Positions 5,658 to 13,513 of a stretch of DNA of 17,671 nucleotides are shown piece after piece. A program made the translations under genes and the position numbers. How positions within the stretch are numbered: position 1 is the first letter of the stretch; the number at the start of each line of letters is the position of its first letter. The notes under the pieces were generated by a model. The model was given only the letters and a program-made list of their open reading frames with translations, did no database searches and was not told the origin of the DNA. Source of the stretch: Candidatus Anoxychlamydiales bacterium (GTDB taxonomy: Bacteria > Chlamydiota > Chlamydiia > Chlamydiales > SM23-39); the NCBI GenBank assembly GCA_011064865.1, contig JAAKFX010000025.1, positions 1 through 17,671 on the forward strand, written 5' to 3'.

Positions 5658-5882
5658 TTAGAATCCCCGGTCACAATCACACTCACAATGAGTGCTATCA
5701 CACTCCCGATCACAATCACAATCACAATCAGGTCCACCACTATCACATATATTATTAAAACAATGATATAAAGACGGTTTTAAAGCTTGTGGATTTAGTA
5801 TTTTATATTTACTACTTTGTTCATGTTTTTCAGAAAAATTATCTGTACTTTTCAAAGGAGTACTTGAGGAAATCTTTACCAT
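5658..5882 (-). CDS. RiPP precursor-like peptide B (9 Cys, CDCDCD core)
   Basis: A 74-residue paralog of peptide A. Its leader-like part has MVKISSS, EQSSKY and ILNPQAL (28-34), then CF-x3-ICD seven residues later. The core holds nine Cys (41, 46, 53, 55, 57, 61, 66, 68, 70), most followed by Asp: PDCDCDCDRECDSTHCECDC. The gene has GAGGTG as ribosome-binding site. Alternating Cys-Asp would suit thioether formation at Asp as known for freyrasin (spaced C-x3-D) and the QHNDH gamma subunit, but the zero-residue spacing here would be different. It is separated from peptide A by 250 bases that contain A's own promoter, so the two may be expressed at different levels. Confidence 0.8.
   Translation of the reverse strand: MVKISSSTPLKSTDNFSEKHEQSSKYKILNPQALKPSLYHCFNNICDSGGPDCDCDCDRECDSTHCECDCDRGF
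5709..5730. repeat. Hexanucleotide repeat ATCACA encoding Cys-Asp units
   Basis: Three full ATCACA units plus a partial one on the plus strand; on the coding strand each TGTGAT unit encodes Cys-Asp. Gain or loss of a unit keeps the frame, so this short repeat could change the number of Cys-Asp pairs in the core. Confidence 0.7.
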
Positions 5883-5959
5883 AATTGCACCTCATAGCTC
5901 TGAAATTAATATTAAAAAGACATTGAATTCTTTTAGAAAAAAAATCAATGCATTTTTAA
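5883..5959. repeat. Duplicated upstream region of precursor B
   Basis: Partner of 5408-5486. TTGATT (5948-5943 on the minus strand) and the GAGGT ribosome-binding site are conserved, while the -10 has drifted to TTCAAT, suggesting a weaker promoter than that of peptide A. Confidence 0.7.
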
Positions 5960-6032
5960 CAAATCTTGATTTATTTTTATGTTTTTTTTATACAAGTTAT
6001 AATTTTAACTTATTTTATCTATTTAAAAATAT

Positions 6033-6842
6033 CTATTTAAATTTTTCTTCTTGCAAAACTTTTCTTATAAATACAGGACCAAGTGAGAGATTAAATATAT
6101 TCTGCAAAGCGAGCAGATGCATTTTTTGGGCTGTAATAGATGAAAAAACTGCCTTAGGATTGCTTTTTCCAAATTTAGAGTATTCTTCTTCCGGAACCTT
6201 TAAATCTTCAGTAGCTCCTGCTTTCAATTGCTTGGACATAATTCTTCTAACTTTAGGGTCAATAAGACCTGCTGCTGAACATAATACAAAAATTTCAGCA
6301 GAAGTTTTTGCAATAATCTCTTTTATTTTAGGGATCAAAAATTGAAAAACAATTTTTGTCCCAAGTTTTTGATTTTGATATTCTGATAATAATTGCAACC
6401 AGCCAGTTTCTATGATAAATGTGTCTGGATTATGAAATTTTAATAATTCTAAGATCGGTTTAGAAATTAGCTTAGAGTTTTCTAAAGTGAGATATTTTTT
6501 TTTGTGTAATTGTTTATAGGGTATACAAAACAATGTAATTATTCCGATAATTTGAGCATCTTTTTTAATAAAGAACAATTGGGAACGTGTATATTCAGGA
6601 TCAAGAGCTATTCCTTTTAAATATGAAAGAGCTTCTTCTGTATCATTTAACGTTAATCTATAATCTAAAATCAATTCTTTAGGTAGACTCGCAATATCTT
6701 CAAAAGAATTAATAGGAGAGATTGAAAAACAAGAGTCCAAACAATCAAAATTCCAACTAACGGGTTTGTTTGCAATCTCTATTGGTGCAGCTTGATCAAT
6801 ATGTTCTGGTCTTGCAGTTAGATTTACAGATTCACTCGACAT
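6033..6842 (-). CDS. GNAT-like N-acetyltransferase
   Basis: A 269-residue cytoplasmic protein. The GNAT core is suggested by a strand-turn-strand element (FFIKKDAQIIGIITL) followed by the acetyl-CoA-binding-type segment LLSEYQNQKLGTKIV, which fits the Q/R-x-x-G-x-G/A pattern imperfectly because the last position is Lys. About 75 N-terminal residues are outside the core, and the C-terminus (KVPEEEYSKFGKSNPKAVF) is atypical, so the acceptor cannot be predicted. Its start overlaps the end of the upstream S9 peptidase gene by 11 bases, implying translational coupling. It ends 150 bases before precursor B. Tailoring of the peptide (N-acetylation) is possible but only from position. Confidence 0.6.
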   Translation of the reverse strand: MSSESVNLTARPEHIDQAAPIEIANKPVSWNFDCLDSCFSISPINSFEDIASLPKELILDYRLTLNDTEEALSYLKGIALDPEYTRSQLFFIKKDAQIIGIITLFCIPYKQLHKKKYLTLENSKLISKPILELLKFHNPDTFIIETGWLQLLSEYQNQKLGTKIVFQFLIPKIKEIIAKTSAEIFVLCSAAGLIDPKVRRIMSKQLKAGATEDLKVPEEEYSKFGKSNPKAVFSSITAQKMHLLALQNIFNLSLGPVFIRKVLQEEKFK

Positions 6843-8724
6843 TTCGATCTTCTTTTTTATTAAGATGTTTATTTAAAAAAATCTCAATAGCTCTATAAAA
6901 TTCAAGTCTATTTTCCTCTTTAGTAAATCCATGTCCTTCATTTTCTTTAACTATATATTCAACATCAACACCCCGTTTTTTTAAAGCTCCTACTATTTGA
7001 TCGGATTGAGATTTATCTACTCTTGGATCATTTAGACCATGTGCGATAAAAAGCGGAGTTTTAATTTTATCTACGTGAAAAAGAGGTGATGTTTCAATAA
7101 GTCTTTTTTTATCTTTTTTAGGATCTCCTATTCTTTCAGATAACATTTGTTTTGTATGCCTCCTGGAGGGTTTGTTCAAGACTGTTAAAAGATTAGAAAT
7201 ACCTACATAATCTATTGCACAAGCATAAAGATCAGGGGTTTTTGTAATACCACTAAGAGCCGCATAACCACCATAGCTCATTCCATAAATAGCTATTTTT
7301 TTAGAATCAGCAATTTTTTGTTCTATAGCCCAAAGAGTAGCATCTGTAATATCGTCTTGCATTTTAAGCCCCCACTCTTTAAAGCCTTTTTCCATAAACG
7401 TTCTCCCATATCCAATTGAACCGCGAAAGTTCATCTGCAACACTGCATAACCACGACTAGCAAAAAATTGTACGTCAGGTAAATATCTCCAAAAAGATCT
7501 AACCCAAGGCCCTCCATGAGGATAGATAATAAGCGGTAAATTTTCAGGTTTTTTTCCATTAGGAATCGTTAAATAACCATGAATTTTCAAACCATCTCTA
7601 GCAATATAAGATACGGGTATCATTGAAGATAGATCTGATTCATTAAGCCATGGAGATGAATCGAAAAGTTTTTTGATTTCAAAATTTTTGGAATCAAATA
7701 AATAATATGATCCTAAAGTTTTATCATTTGTAGAATGAATAATATATTTTTCTTCTTCTTTGTCATTAGAAGTTAAATGATTTTCATAACTTGGCAGTTG
7801 TTGATCTATAAACTTTTGTATTTTTTCAGAAAATTTATCAAAAAATTTGCACTCTGTTTTATCTGTAATATATGCAACGGCTGTTATTATTTTTCTTTTA
7901 TTAGATCTAAGCAAAGTATTTACATCTACCTCAGGATGTTCAAAAATACATTTTTTTTCTTGAGTTTCTAAATTAATCTCATAAATTGCAAAAGTATCTC
8001 GTCCAACATTTGAAGAGACATAAAGTTTTTCATTATCAAACGAGAAAAATAAAGGTCTAATTTTTTCTTTATAATTATATTTACCAAGTCTTTGAAAAGA
8101 ATTGCTAGATTTTTTTCGAAAATAAATTGTTTCATTTACTCCATTAGTAATAGCAAATAAGCTTACTTTCCCAGCGTTATCCATTAAAACGTTACAAATA
8201 TTTCCTGGATTTTTAGCAACTAATGAGATTTTATTTGAAGCAAGCTCTAATTTATATAGATCGAAACATTTTTTATTTCGTTTATTCATTGCAAACATTA
8301 AATATCTGTCGCATGTATTTTTAAAAATTTTACATATCACATTTTTATAAGGGGTTAAATCAGCAACATCTTTTTTATTTATATCCACTGCATAAAGATG
8401 GAAAATTTCATTACCATCTTGATCCTGCAAAAAAATGATTTTATCGTCATTAGCCCAAAAATAGGATCGAATATTTTGTTTATGAAAATATGTGAGCTGT
8501 GTGGTTTCATCAGTTTTTAAATTTTTAATGAATAGATTTAAACGTTTTTTCCATGGAGAAAAATAAGATACATAATTTCCATTTGGAGAGAGTTTTACAG
8601 TTGTTATTTGAGGGAGTTTAAAAAAATTCTCTAAAGGTATTTCTTTTTGGGGATCCGAAAAACTAGGATTTATAGAAAAAATAGAAGCTAAAACAATAAA
8701 GACATAAAAAAAAATATTTTTCAT
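6832..8724 (-). CDS. Secreted S9 prolyl-oligopeptidase-family peptidase
   Basis: About 630 residues from the start at 8724. This start is preferred over the ATG at 8760 because a GGGGA ribosome-binding site precedes it, it yields a clean signal peptide (MKNIFFYVFIVLASIFSINP), and the predicted transcript start lies downstream of 8760. The N-terminal half is beta-propeller-like, with TD-type repeats. The C-terminal alpha/beta-hydrolase domain has IYGMSYGGYAAL with nucleophile Ser483, Asp566 in GLNDPRVD and His598 in EGHGF, a complete catalytic triad. Upstream, YPHGGPW and MNFRGSIGYG match dipeptidyl/acylaminoacyl peptidases. It probably trims short peptides in the periplasm. It heads the operon with the GNAT gene, possibly serving the adjacent RiPP-like locus or simply nutrient peptide digestion. 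Confidence 0.9.
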   Translation of the reverse strand: MKNIFFYVFIVLASIFSINPSFSDPQKEIPLENFFKLPQITTVKLSPNGNYVSYFSPWKKRLNLFIKNLKTDETTQLTYFHKQNIRSYFWANDDKIIFLQDQDGNEIFHLYAVDINKKDVADLTPYKNVICKIFKNTCDRYLMFAMNKRNKKCFDLYKLELASNKISLVAKNPGNICNVLMDNAGKVSLFAITNGVNETIYFRKKSSNSFQRLGKYNYKEKIRPLFFSFDNEKLYVSSNVGRDTFAIYEINLETQEKKCIFEHPEVDVNTLLRSNKRKIITAVAYITDKTECKFFDKFSEKIQKFIDQQLPSYENHLTSNDKEEEKYIIHSTNDKTLGSYYLFDSKNFEIKKLFDSSPWLNESDLSSMIPVSYIARDGLKIHGYLTIPNGKKPENLPLIIYPHGGPWVRSFWRYLPDVQFFASRGYAVLQMNFRGSIGYGRTFMEKGFKEWGLKMQDDITDATLWAIEQKIADSKKIAIYGMSYGGYAALSGITKTPDLYACAIDYVGISNLLTVLNKPSRRHTKQMLSERIGDPKKDKKRLIETSPLFHVDKIKTPLFIAHGLNDPRVDKSQSDQIVGALKKRGVDVEYIVKENEGHGFTKEENRLEFYRAIEIFLNKHLNKKEDRNVE

Positions 8725-8762
8725 GTTAATCCCCACAAGCTTAAGAACAAAATGCAACAAAA

Positions 8763-8790
8763 AGTTTAATGCTTTTTATATTGTTGTCAA
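8763..8790 (-). promoter_or_regulatory. Promoter of the S9 peptidase-GNAT operon (TTGACA-16-TAAACT)
   Basis: A consensus -35 TTGACA (8790-8785) with TAAACT (8768-8763) after 16 bases on the minus strand. The implied start near 8756 gives a leader of about 30 nt before the ATG at 8724. Confidence 0.6.
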
Positions 8791-8852
8791 GAGAATCTTA
8801 AAGATATCTAATCTATTTATTTTATACTGCAAATAACTTAAAATCTCAGTCT

Positions 8853-9341
8853 ATGAACAAATATATCTATACTAAATCTAACGAAAAATTTAAAAAGTAT
8901 TTCATTAAGCAAAAGGCTTATCTTCAAAAGCGTATAGGTGAAAAAGTAAAAATAAAACACATTGGATCGACTGCCGTTGAAGGGTTAGGTGGAAAAAACA
9001 TCTTAGATATTTCGATTGGAGTGGAAGATAAATGGGATATTTATAAGAAAAAGCTTGAAAAAGATGGGTTTAAATTTTTAAAAAAGGCATCTACAAAAGG
9101 TCGATTATTTTTCAAAAAAGATATTGAAGAATATAAAATACATATACATCTAACTAAATCAGATTCTAAAATTTTTCAAGAGCTAATATTTTTTTGTGAG
9201 TATTTAAAAAAGCATCCAAAAACTGTAAAAGAATACATAAAGATAAAAAAAGAGGCTATTAAACAAGCGGATGGAATAGGAGGGAAATATAGAGCTCATA
9301 AAAATGAATTTATTAAAAACATAATAAAAAAATGTAATTAA
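8853..9341 (+). CDS. GrpB/UPF0157-family protein
   Basis: A 162-residue protein of the GrpB-like nucleotidyltransferase-fold family, recognised by HIGSTAVEGLGGKNILDISI (residues 36-55), with the G-S pair at 38-39 and Asp52, plus the later IHIHL strand and the C-terminal KYRAHKNEFI. The biochemical role of the family is not settled; members occur alone or fused to CoA-kinase-like or acetyltransferase domains. Length is near normal for the family. The gene stands alone on the plus strand, divergent from the S9 peptidase. A TATACT at 8823-8828 may be its -10; no good -35 or Shine-Dalgarno is visible. Confidence 0.85.
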   Translation: MNKYIYTKSNEKFKKYFIKQKAYLQKRIGEKVKIKHIGSTAVEGLGGKNILDISIGVEDKWDIYKKKLEKDGFKFLKKASTKGRLFFKKDIEEYKIHIHLTKSDSKIFQELIFFCEYLKKHPKTVKEYIKIKKEAIKQADGIGGKYRAHKNEFIKNIIKKCN

Positions 9342-9431
9342 TACTACAAAAAATCTCAAGGCTAATTAAGAGATGAAATCTGAGGTTCACTTTTGTATAA
9401 AAACCGTTCAATAATAATTAAACAGCTCTTT

Positions 9432-10217
9432 TTATAAACTCCATTTATCTTTTAATTTAGTGATTGTCCCATCTTTTTTCATATCTTCAATAGTTTTTTC
9501 AATTTCATCTAAAAGATAAGAGTGTTTTTTAGAAACTATTAAAGAATATGCATCATTTGTGTTTTTATCGATTATAGGAGCAATTTTATATTTTTGATCT
9601 TCACCTGTATTAGTTTTAAAAAATTGAGCTATATTACTTTGGGATGTAATAAACGCATCTGCTCTATTTGAAGATAGAGCCATAAACCCATCTGTAGGGC
9701 AATTAAGCCTAATGAGATTCATTTTGACAGAATTTTTTACCGAAGAAATAAAAAGATCTGCAGTGTAGCCTTTATTAACAATCACATTTTTATGATTTAA
9801 ATCTTCTAAAGAATCAATATCCACTTTTGAATCACTTAAGCTAACAATCATTAATTGATCACCAACAAGATAAGGTTTTGTAAATAGAACTTTTTTAGCT
9901 CTTTCTTTAGTGTGGGTCATTCCAGCAGCGATTAGCTGAACTTTTCCGATCGATCCGGCCGGTATTAATGATTCGAAAGGCATATCAAGAATCTGGATAT
10001 CTTTTTTTAATCTTGTACAGACTTCTTTAACTAAATCAACATCAAATCCTACAATCTCATTATTTTCGATATATGCAAATGGAGGATATTCTGCATTTGT
10101 TCCAACTACTAAAGTATTTAATTCTTTAGGAGGAAACATTTTGAGAATAACGGTTCTAACGAAAGGAGCAGCTAGTAAAACTATCGCTAAACCTATAATA
10201 ACAGTTTTATTTTTCAT
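9432..10217 (-). CDS. Amino-acid ABC transporter substrate-binding protein
   Basis: A 261-residue periplasmic binding protein of the family 3 type (polar amino acids). The N-terminus has one hydrophobic segment (residues 5-28) without a lipobox Cys and without a clear AxA site, so it may be released or stay membrane-anchored. The mature domain starts VVGTNAEYPPFAYIENNEIV and continues GFDVDLVKEVC, with AAGMTHTKERAKKVLFTKPY as the next family landmark. It is divergently transcribed from the permease/ATPase genes 194 bases away, so one importer is split across two transcripts. Chlamydial ArtJ (arginine) is a plausible relative. The substrate is inferred to be arginine or another guanidino amino acid from the enzyme in the partner operon. 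Confidence 0.85.
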   Translation of the reverse strand: MKNKTVIIGLAIVLLAAPFVRTVILKMFPPKELNTLVVGTNAEYPPFAYIENNEIVGFDVDLVKEVCTRLKKDIQILDMPFESLIPAGSIGKVQLIAAGMTHTKERAKKVLFTKPYLVGDQLMIVSLSDSKVDIDSLEDLNHKNVIVNKGYTADLFISSVKNSVKMNLIRLNCPTDGFMALSSNRADAFITSQSNIAQFFKTNTGEDQKYKIAPIIDKNTNDAYSLIVSKKHSYLLDEIEKTIEDMKKDGTITKLKDKWSL

Positions 10218-10247
10218 AATATGTACTTTGGTTATAAATTCCTAAAA

Positions 10248-10256
10248 ATTATAGCA
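10248..10256 (-). promoter_or_regulatory. Extended -10 promoter of the binding-protein gene
   Basis: TGCTATAAT on the minus strand is a perfect extended -10 (TGn-TATAAT) about 30 bases before the ATG at 10217. No matching -35 is seen, as expected for this promoter type. Confidence 0.5.
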
Positions 10257-10358
10257 GAAAATATATTGAAATAGATTTCTTTTCTACTTAAGATACAATC
10301 TTAATGATTTACAAAAATCTTGTCAAAAGATCTTCTTTTTCGATTTTTCTTAAAAAGC

Positions 10359-10387
10359 TTGACTATTTACCAATAGAACCATAAAAT
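10359..10387 (+). promoter_or_regulatory. Promoter of the permease/ATPase/deiminase-like operon (TTGACT-17-TAAAAT)
   Basis: TTGACT (10359-10364) and TAAAAT (10382-10387) are separated by 17 bases. The expected transcript start near 10394 leaves a leader of only about 18 nt before the ATG at 10412. Confidence 0.65.
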
Positions 10388-10411
10388 GGATTTCCAAAAA
10401 ACGGCCTTTTA

Positions 10412-11074
10412 ATGATAAACTTTTCTCTTATAATTGAGTCTTTACCTACATTGTCAAAAGGAGTTTTAGTCACTTTGCAAATTTCTTTTTTTGCTTCAAT
10501 CTTTGGCTTTTTTTTCGGACTTATTTTAGGATTTTTAAATTCCACAAAAAACCGTTTAATTAACTCGATCGTAACCACCTATGTGACAATAATTCGAGGA
10601 ACACCAATGCTAGTGCAAATTATTATGATTTTCTATCTTTTGCCAGCATTGAATATTAATATTTCTCCCGTTAGCTCAGCAATGATTGCCATAGGGATAA
10701 ATAGCAGTGCATATGTCTCTCAAATTATTCGTTCGGGTATTTCTTCTGTTTCGGTGGGTCAGATTGAGGCTGCAAAAGTATTAGGTTTGAACAAGTTTCA
10801 AACGGCATTGTTAATTGTTTTACCACAAGCTATAAGAATAACTTTGCCAACTTTGAGCAATGAATTTATTACTTTAATCAAAGATTCAAGCCTTGCATCG
10901 ATTATTGGGGTAATGGAACTCTCAAAGCAAGGATCTATAATTCGATCGAGAACCTACGATGCTTTTTCAATTCTATTTATTGTAGCTGCTATATATCTTT
11001 TTATGACTTCACTACTAACCTTCATAATGAAAAGAGTAGAAAAAAAGATGAGGGTTTATGTTAAAAATAATTAA
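10412..11074 (+). CDS. glnP: Amino-acid ABC transporter permease (HisM/GlnP type)
   Basis: A 220-residue inner-membrane permease with about five hydrophobic helices. The EAA loop that docks the ATPase is clear: EAAKVLGLNKFQTALLIVLP followed by QA. RGTPMLVQIIMIFYLLP is typical of polar-amino-acid permeases. The start at 10412 has no Shine-Dalgarno and lies about 18 nt behind the predicted transcript start. The gene overlaps the ATPase gene by 17 bases, implying coupled translation. The symbol reflects the family (GlnP/HisM/ArtQ-like); the transported amino acid is not fixed by this protein. Confidence 0.88.
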   Translation: MINFSLIIESLPTLSKGVLVTLQISFFASIFGFFFGLILGFLNSTKNRLINSIVTTYVTIIRGTPMLVQIIMIFYLLPALNINISPVSSAMIAIGINSSAYVSQIIRSGISSVSVGQIEAAKVLGLNKFQTALLIVLPQAIRITLPTLSNEFITLIKDSSLASIIGVMELSKQGSIIRSRTYDAFSILFIVAAIYLFMTSLLTFIMKRVEKKMRVYVKNN

Positions 11075-11765
11075 TCTTAGTAAAAAATTCAAAGACAAAA
11101 CAATTTTGAACAAGATTTCTACAGAAGTAGCTTTTGGAGAAATTTCTTTATTTATTGGAAAATCTGGAGTAGGTAAATCTACACTTTTGAGGATTCTATC
11201 TTATTTAGAGACAAAAGAAGAGGGAACAATTCATTTAAATGATAAGCATATAAATCCCTTAGATGTTGGAATGGTATTTCAAAACTATCATCTTTTTGAA
11301 CATTTGACATGTGAAAAAAACATAACTTTAGCTCTGCAAAAACGATTAAAAAAGAGCAAAAAAGAAGCTACTATGATTTCTGATCAGCTTCTAGAAAAAT
11401 ACATGTTAAAAGACAAGACACATAGATATGTAACAAGTCTATCTGGGGGAGAAAAACAACGCCTTGCAATAGCTAGAAGCTTAGCTTTAAGTCCTAAAAT
11501 TATCTGTTTAGACGAACCTACGTCAGCGTTAGATCCGACATTAACATCACATGTTGCACAAATCATTCAAGATCTGGGTGCAAATCACATTGTTTTAATA
11601 GCCTCTCATGATACAGAACTAATAAGACAACTTTGGCTGAGAAAAGCAAATTGTACGATTAATCTGATAGATAGTGGAGATCTTACTGAATCTGCTAAAT
11701 TGATAGACTATTTTTCTAATCCTTCTAACTTTCCAAAAATACATAAATTTATATCAGGAGAATGA
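11058..11765 (+). CDS. glnQ: Amino-acid ABC transporter ATPase (GlnQ type)
   Basis: A 235-residue ATP-binding subunit with all core motifs in order: Walker A GKSGVGKST, Q-loop VFQNYHLF, signature LSGGEKQR, Walker B IICLDEP with D-loop SALD, and switch His in IASHD. The ribosome-binding site GAGGG lies inside the end of the permease gene. It energises import by the permease and the divergently encoded binding protein. The next gene, a guanidino-modifying enzyme homolog, starts 36 bases downstream, so importer and enzyme are co-expressed. Confidence 0.93.
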   Translation: MLKIINLSKKFKDKTILNKISTEVAFGEISLFIGKSGVGKSTLLRILSYLETKEEGTIHLNDKHINPLDVGMVFQNYHLFEHLTCEKNITLALQKRLKKSKKEATMISDQLLEKYMLKDKTHRYVTSLSGGEKQRLAIARSLALSPKIICLDEPTSALDPTLTSHVAQIIQDLGANHIVLIASHDTELIRQLWLRKANCTINLIDSGDLTESAKLIDYFSNPSNFPKIHKFISGE

Positions 11766-11801
11766 TTATTTATTACAAACACTCAGACTGGGGAGGTCAC
11801 A

Positions 11802-13487
11802 ATGAAAACAATGTTTTTTTCGATGGTTTTATTACTTTTTAGTAATTCTATATTAGCAACTCCAAATATTTCCAATGATCACGAAATCGTATGGAAAGAC
11901 CAAGATGGCTCAATAATTTCATCAATTTTAGCAACATACAAAAAAAATACTTCACAGACACCTGACTACTATATAGTGCCTCTTCAAAAAGCTATATATC
12001 AATACAAAGAAACTTTTAGCGGAATTTATTCTATACTAAAAGATCCTACTCAAATAGGTCCTGCAATTGTACAATATTTAAAAAATCCTGAGATTAGTGT
12101 AGAAGGGCTTAAAAATTTAATTTATCAGGAACTCTCTTTATCAAATCAAAATCTTTTAGCAAAAATGTCTCCATCAGATGTTTTGCAATACGTTGAAACG
12201 ATTGCGAAACAGTATGAGCAAAATTGCGAAAAAATCATGCCAGATATCGTATTTCGACCAGAGTCTGGGCTATTTTTTAGATACAAAGATATACCTTATG
12301 TTTTTGTAAGTAATTTTTCATCTAAGCATGGTGAAGGAACAAGGATAAAAGAGGTTCTACATAATAGAGAGTGGTTTGCAAGCCAAGGCTACAACGTTAT
12401 TGATATTCCAAATGAGCTTCCTTTTGAAGGAGGCGCTGAAGTTAAATATGTAAAGCATGGGGACAGTGTAGATTTTATCTGTGGATGGGGCTACAGAACC
12501 GATTTAGAGACAATTTCTTGGATATCGGATAGATTATCAGAAATATTAAAAGAGGACTTTAAAAAGGTAAACATAGTTCCTGTTCATATGATTTCGGAAG
12601 AATACTATCACTTAGATACAGCTTTAAAAGAAATTCCTGTAATAGAAAATGGTGAAATTGTAGGTGAAACTATTATGTATTATCCTCAAGCGTTTGATGA
12701 AAATACTCAACTACGTTTAAAACAGCTATATCCGAATGCTTTAATTCTCTCAGAGCATGATGCTCAGAATTTTGCATCCAACTCTCCTACAATTGATAAA
12801 TCAATTATTATTGATGAGAGAGTAAGCAATCAGCTTCAATGTGAGCTTAGAGATAGAGGAATAAAAGTTATTACTATAGATCTTTCTGAATTTTTCAAAG
12901 CCGGCGGCGGCGGTAAATGCCTTATTTGTGAATTAGATTCTGATCTTTTCAAATTTGAGGCTTGTTGTAGTAATAAAATTCAAATGATAGGCTCTACTGT
13001 TAATATCTTTGATGTTGTATATATCAATGATCCTTATATGCTAAGTTGCATTGGAACAATTAACAAAGGTCTTGCTCAAAAGCAACATGAGAATTTGATA
13101 AAGACTCTGCAAAAAGAGGGTTGTGAAATATTTTTAATGGATCCTAAAAAGTTTCAAGAGCCTATGGATTTTGAAACTTTAAGAAAAGCAACTTACAATA
13201 TTTGCATGAAAACTTCATACATAAATGAGTTAGATGATGTAATCATTGAAGCTATGAAACATTATGGAAAAGAGGATATTGTAGCATCAAAATATTCAAT
13301 GATATTGCCTCAGATATACAATCTTTATGATGAAGTATTTCATTCTGAATCCACATATTCTTGGGCATCTTTAGCGCTAGCTATTCAAGAAATGAAAAAA
13401 CAGCAATATCAAAAAGGTATTGATGGAATAACTATTCGAAATACTTCAATTGAAACGCCAGAAGATTTTCTTCCATATTTTCAATAA
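11802..13487 (+). CDS. Secreted arginine deiminase/DDAH-superfamily (guanidino-modifying) enzyme
   Basis: A 561-residue protein with a strong GGGGAGGT ribosome-binding site and a typical signal peptide (MKTMFFSMVLLLFSNSILA, cleavage before TP). After an N-terminal extension of about 150 residues without recognised motifs comes the amidinotransferase fold: FEGGAE with Glu209, YHLDTAL with His270 and Asp272, and AGGGGKCLIC with Cys373. These match the acid, His-x-Asp and Gly-rich Cys motifs of arginine deiminase, dimethylargininase and amidinotransferases. About 190 further residues follow Cys373. Export is unusual for this superfamily. It is the last gene of the importer operon and is followed by a terminator. 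The likely substrate is arginine or a modified arginine, or peptidyl-arginine as in agmatine/peptidylarginine deiminases; which one cannot be told from motifs alone. Confidence 0.78.
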   Translation: MKTMFFSMVLLLFSNSILATPNISNDHEIVWKDQDGSIISSILATYKKNTSQTPDYYIVPLQKAIYQYKETFSGIYSILKDPTQIGPAIVQYLKNPEISVEGLKNLIYQELSLSNQNLLAKMSPSDVLQYVETIAKQYEQNCEKIMPDIVFRPESGLFFRYKDIPYVFVSNFSSKHGEGTRIKEVLHNREWFASQGYNVIDIPNELPFEGGAEVKYVKHGDSVDFICGWGYRTDLETISWISDRLSEILKEDFKKVNIVPVHMISEEYYHLDTALKEIPVIENGEIVGETIMYYPQAFDENTQLRLKQLYPNALILSEHDAQNFASNSPTIDKSIIIDERVSNQLQCELRDRGIKVITIDLSEFFKAGGGGKCLICELDSDLFKFEACCSNKIQMIGSTVNIFDVVYINDPYMLSCIGTINKGLAQKQHENLIKTLQKEGCEIFLMDPKKFQEPMDFETLRKATYNICMKTSYINELDDVIIEAMKHYGKEDIVASKYSMILPQIYNLYDEVFHSESTYSWASLALAIQEMKKQQYQKGIDGITIRNTSIETPEDFLPYFQ

Positions 13488-13513
13488 GAAAAAAATTATT
13501 TTTTCGAATTAAA

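Noticed and set aside
5669..5730. Short repeats suggesting a CRISPR-like array
   Set aside because: The units are 6 bp, contiguous and in frame with a coding region; there are no spacers.
5195..5882. Metallothionein-like proteins as the explanation of the CDC peptides
   Set aside because: Not excluded, but a shared leader, a divergent core and an adjacent SPASM radical SAM enzyme are better explained by a modified peptide.
5923..6345. Plus-strand open frame across the end of the GNAT gene
   Set aside because: Antisense to the GNAT-like gene for most of its length; low-complexity start and no ribosome-binding site.
10386..10412. Short frame MDFQKTAF whose stop overlaps the permease ATG (TAATG), a possible coupled leader peptide
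   Set aside because: Its ATG lies inside the predicted -10 element, upstream of the likely transcript start, and has no ribosome-binding site.
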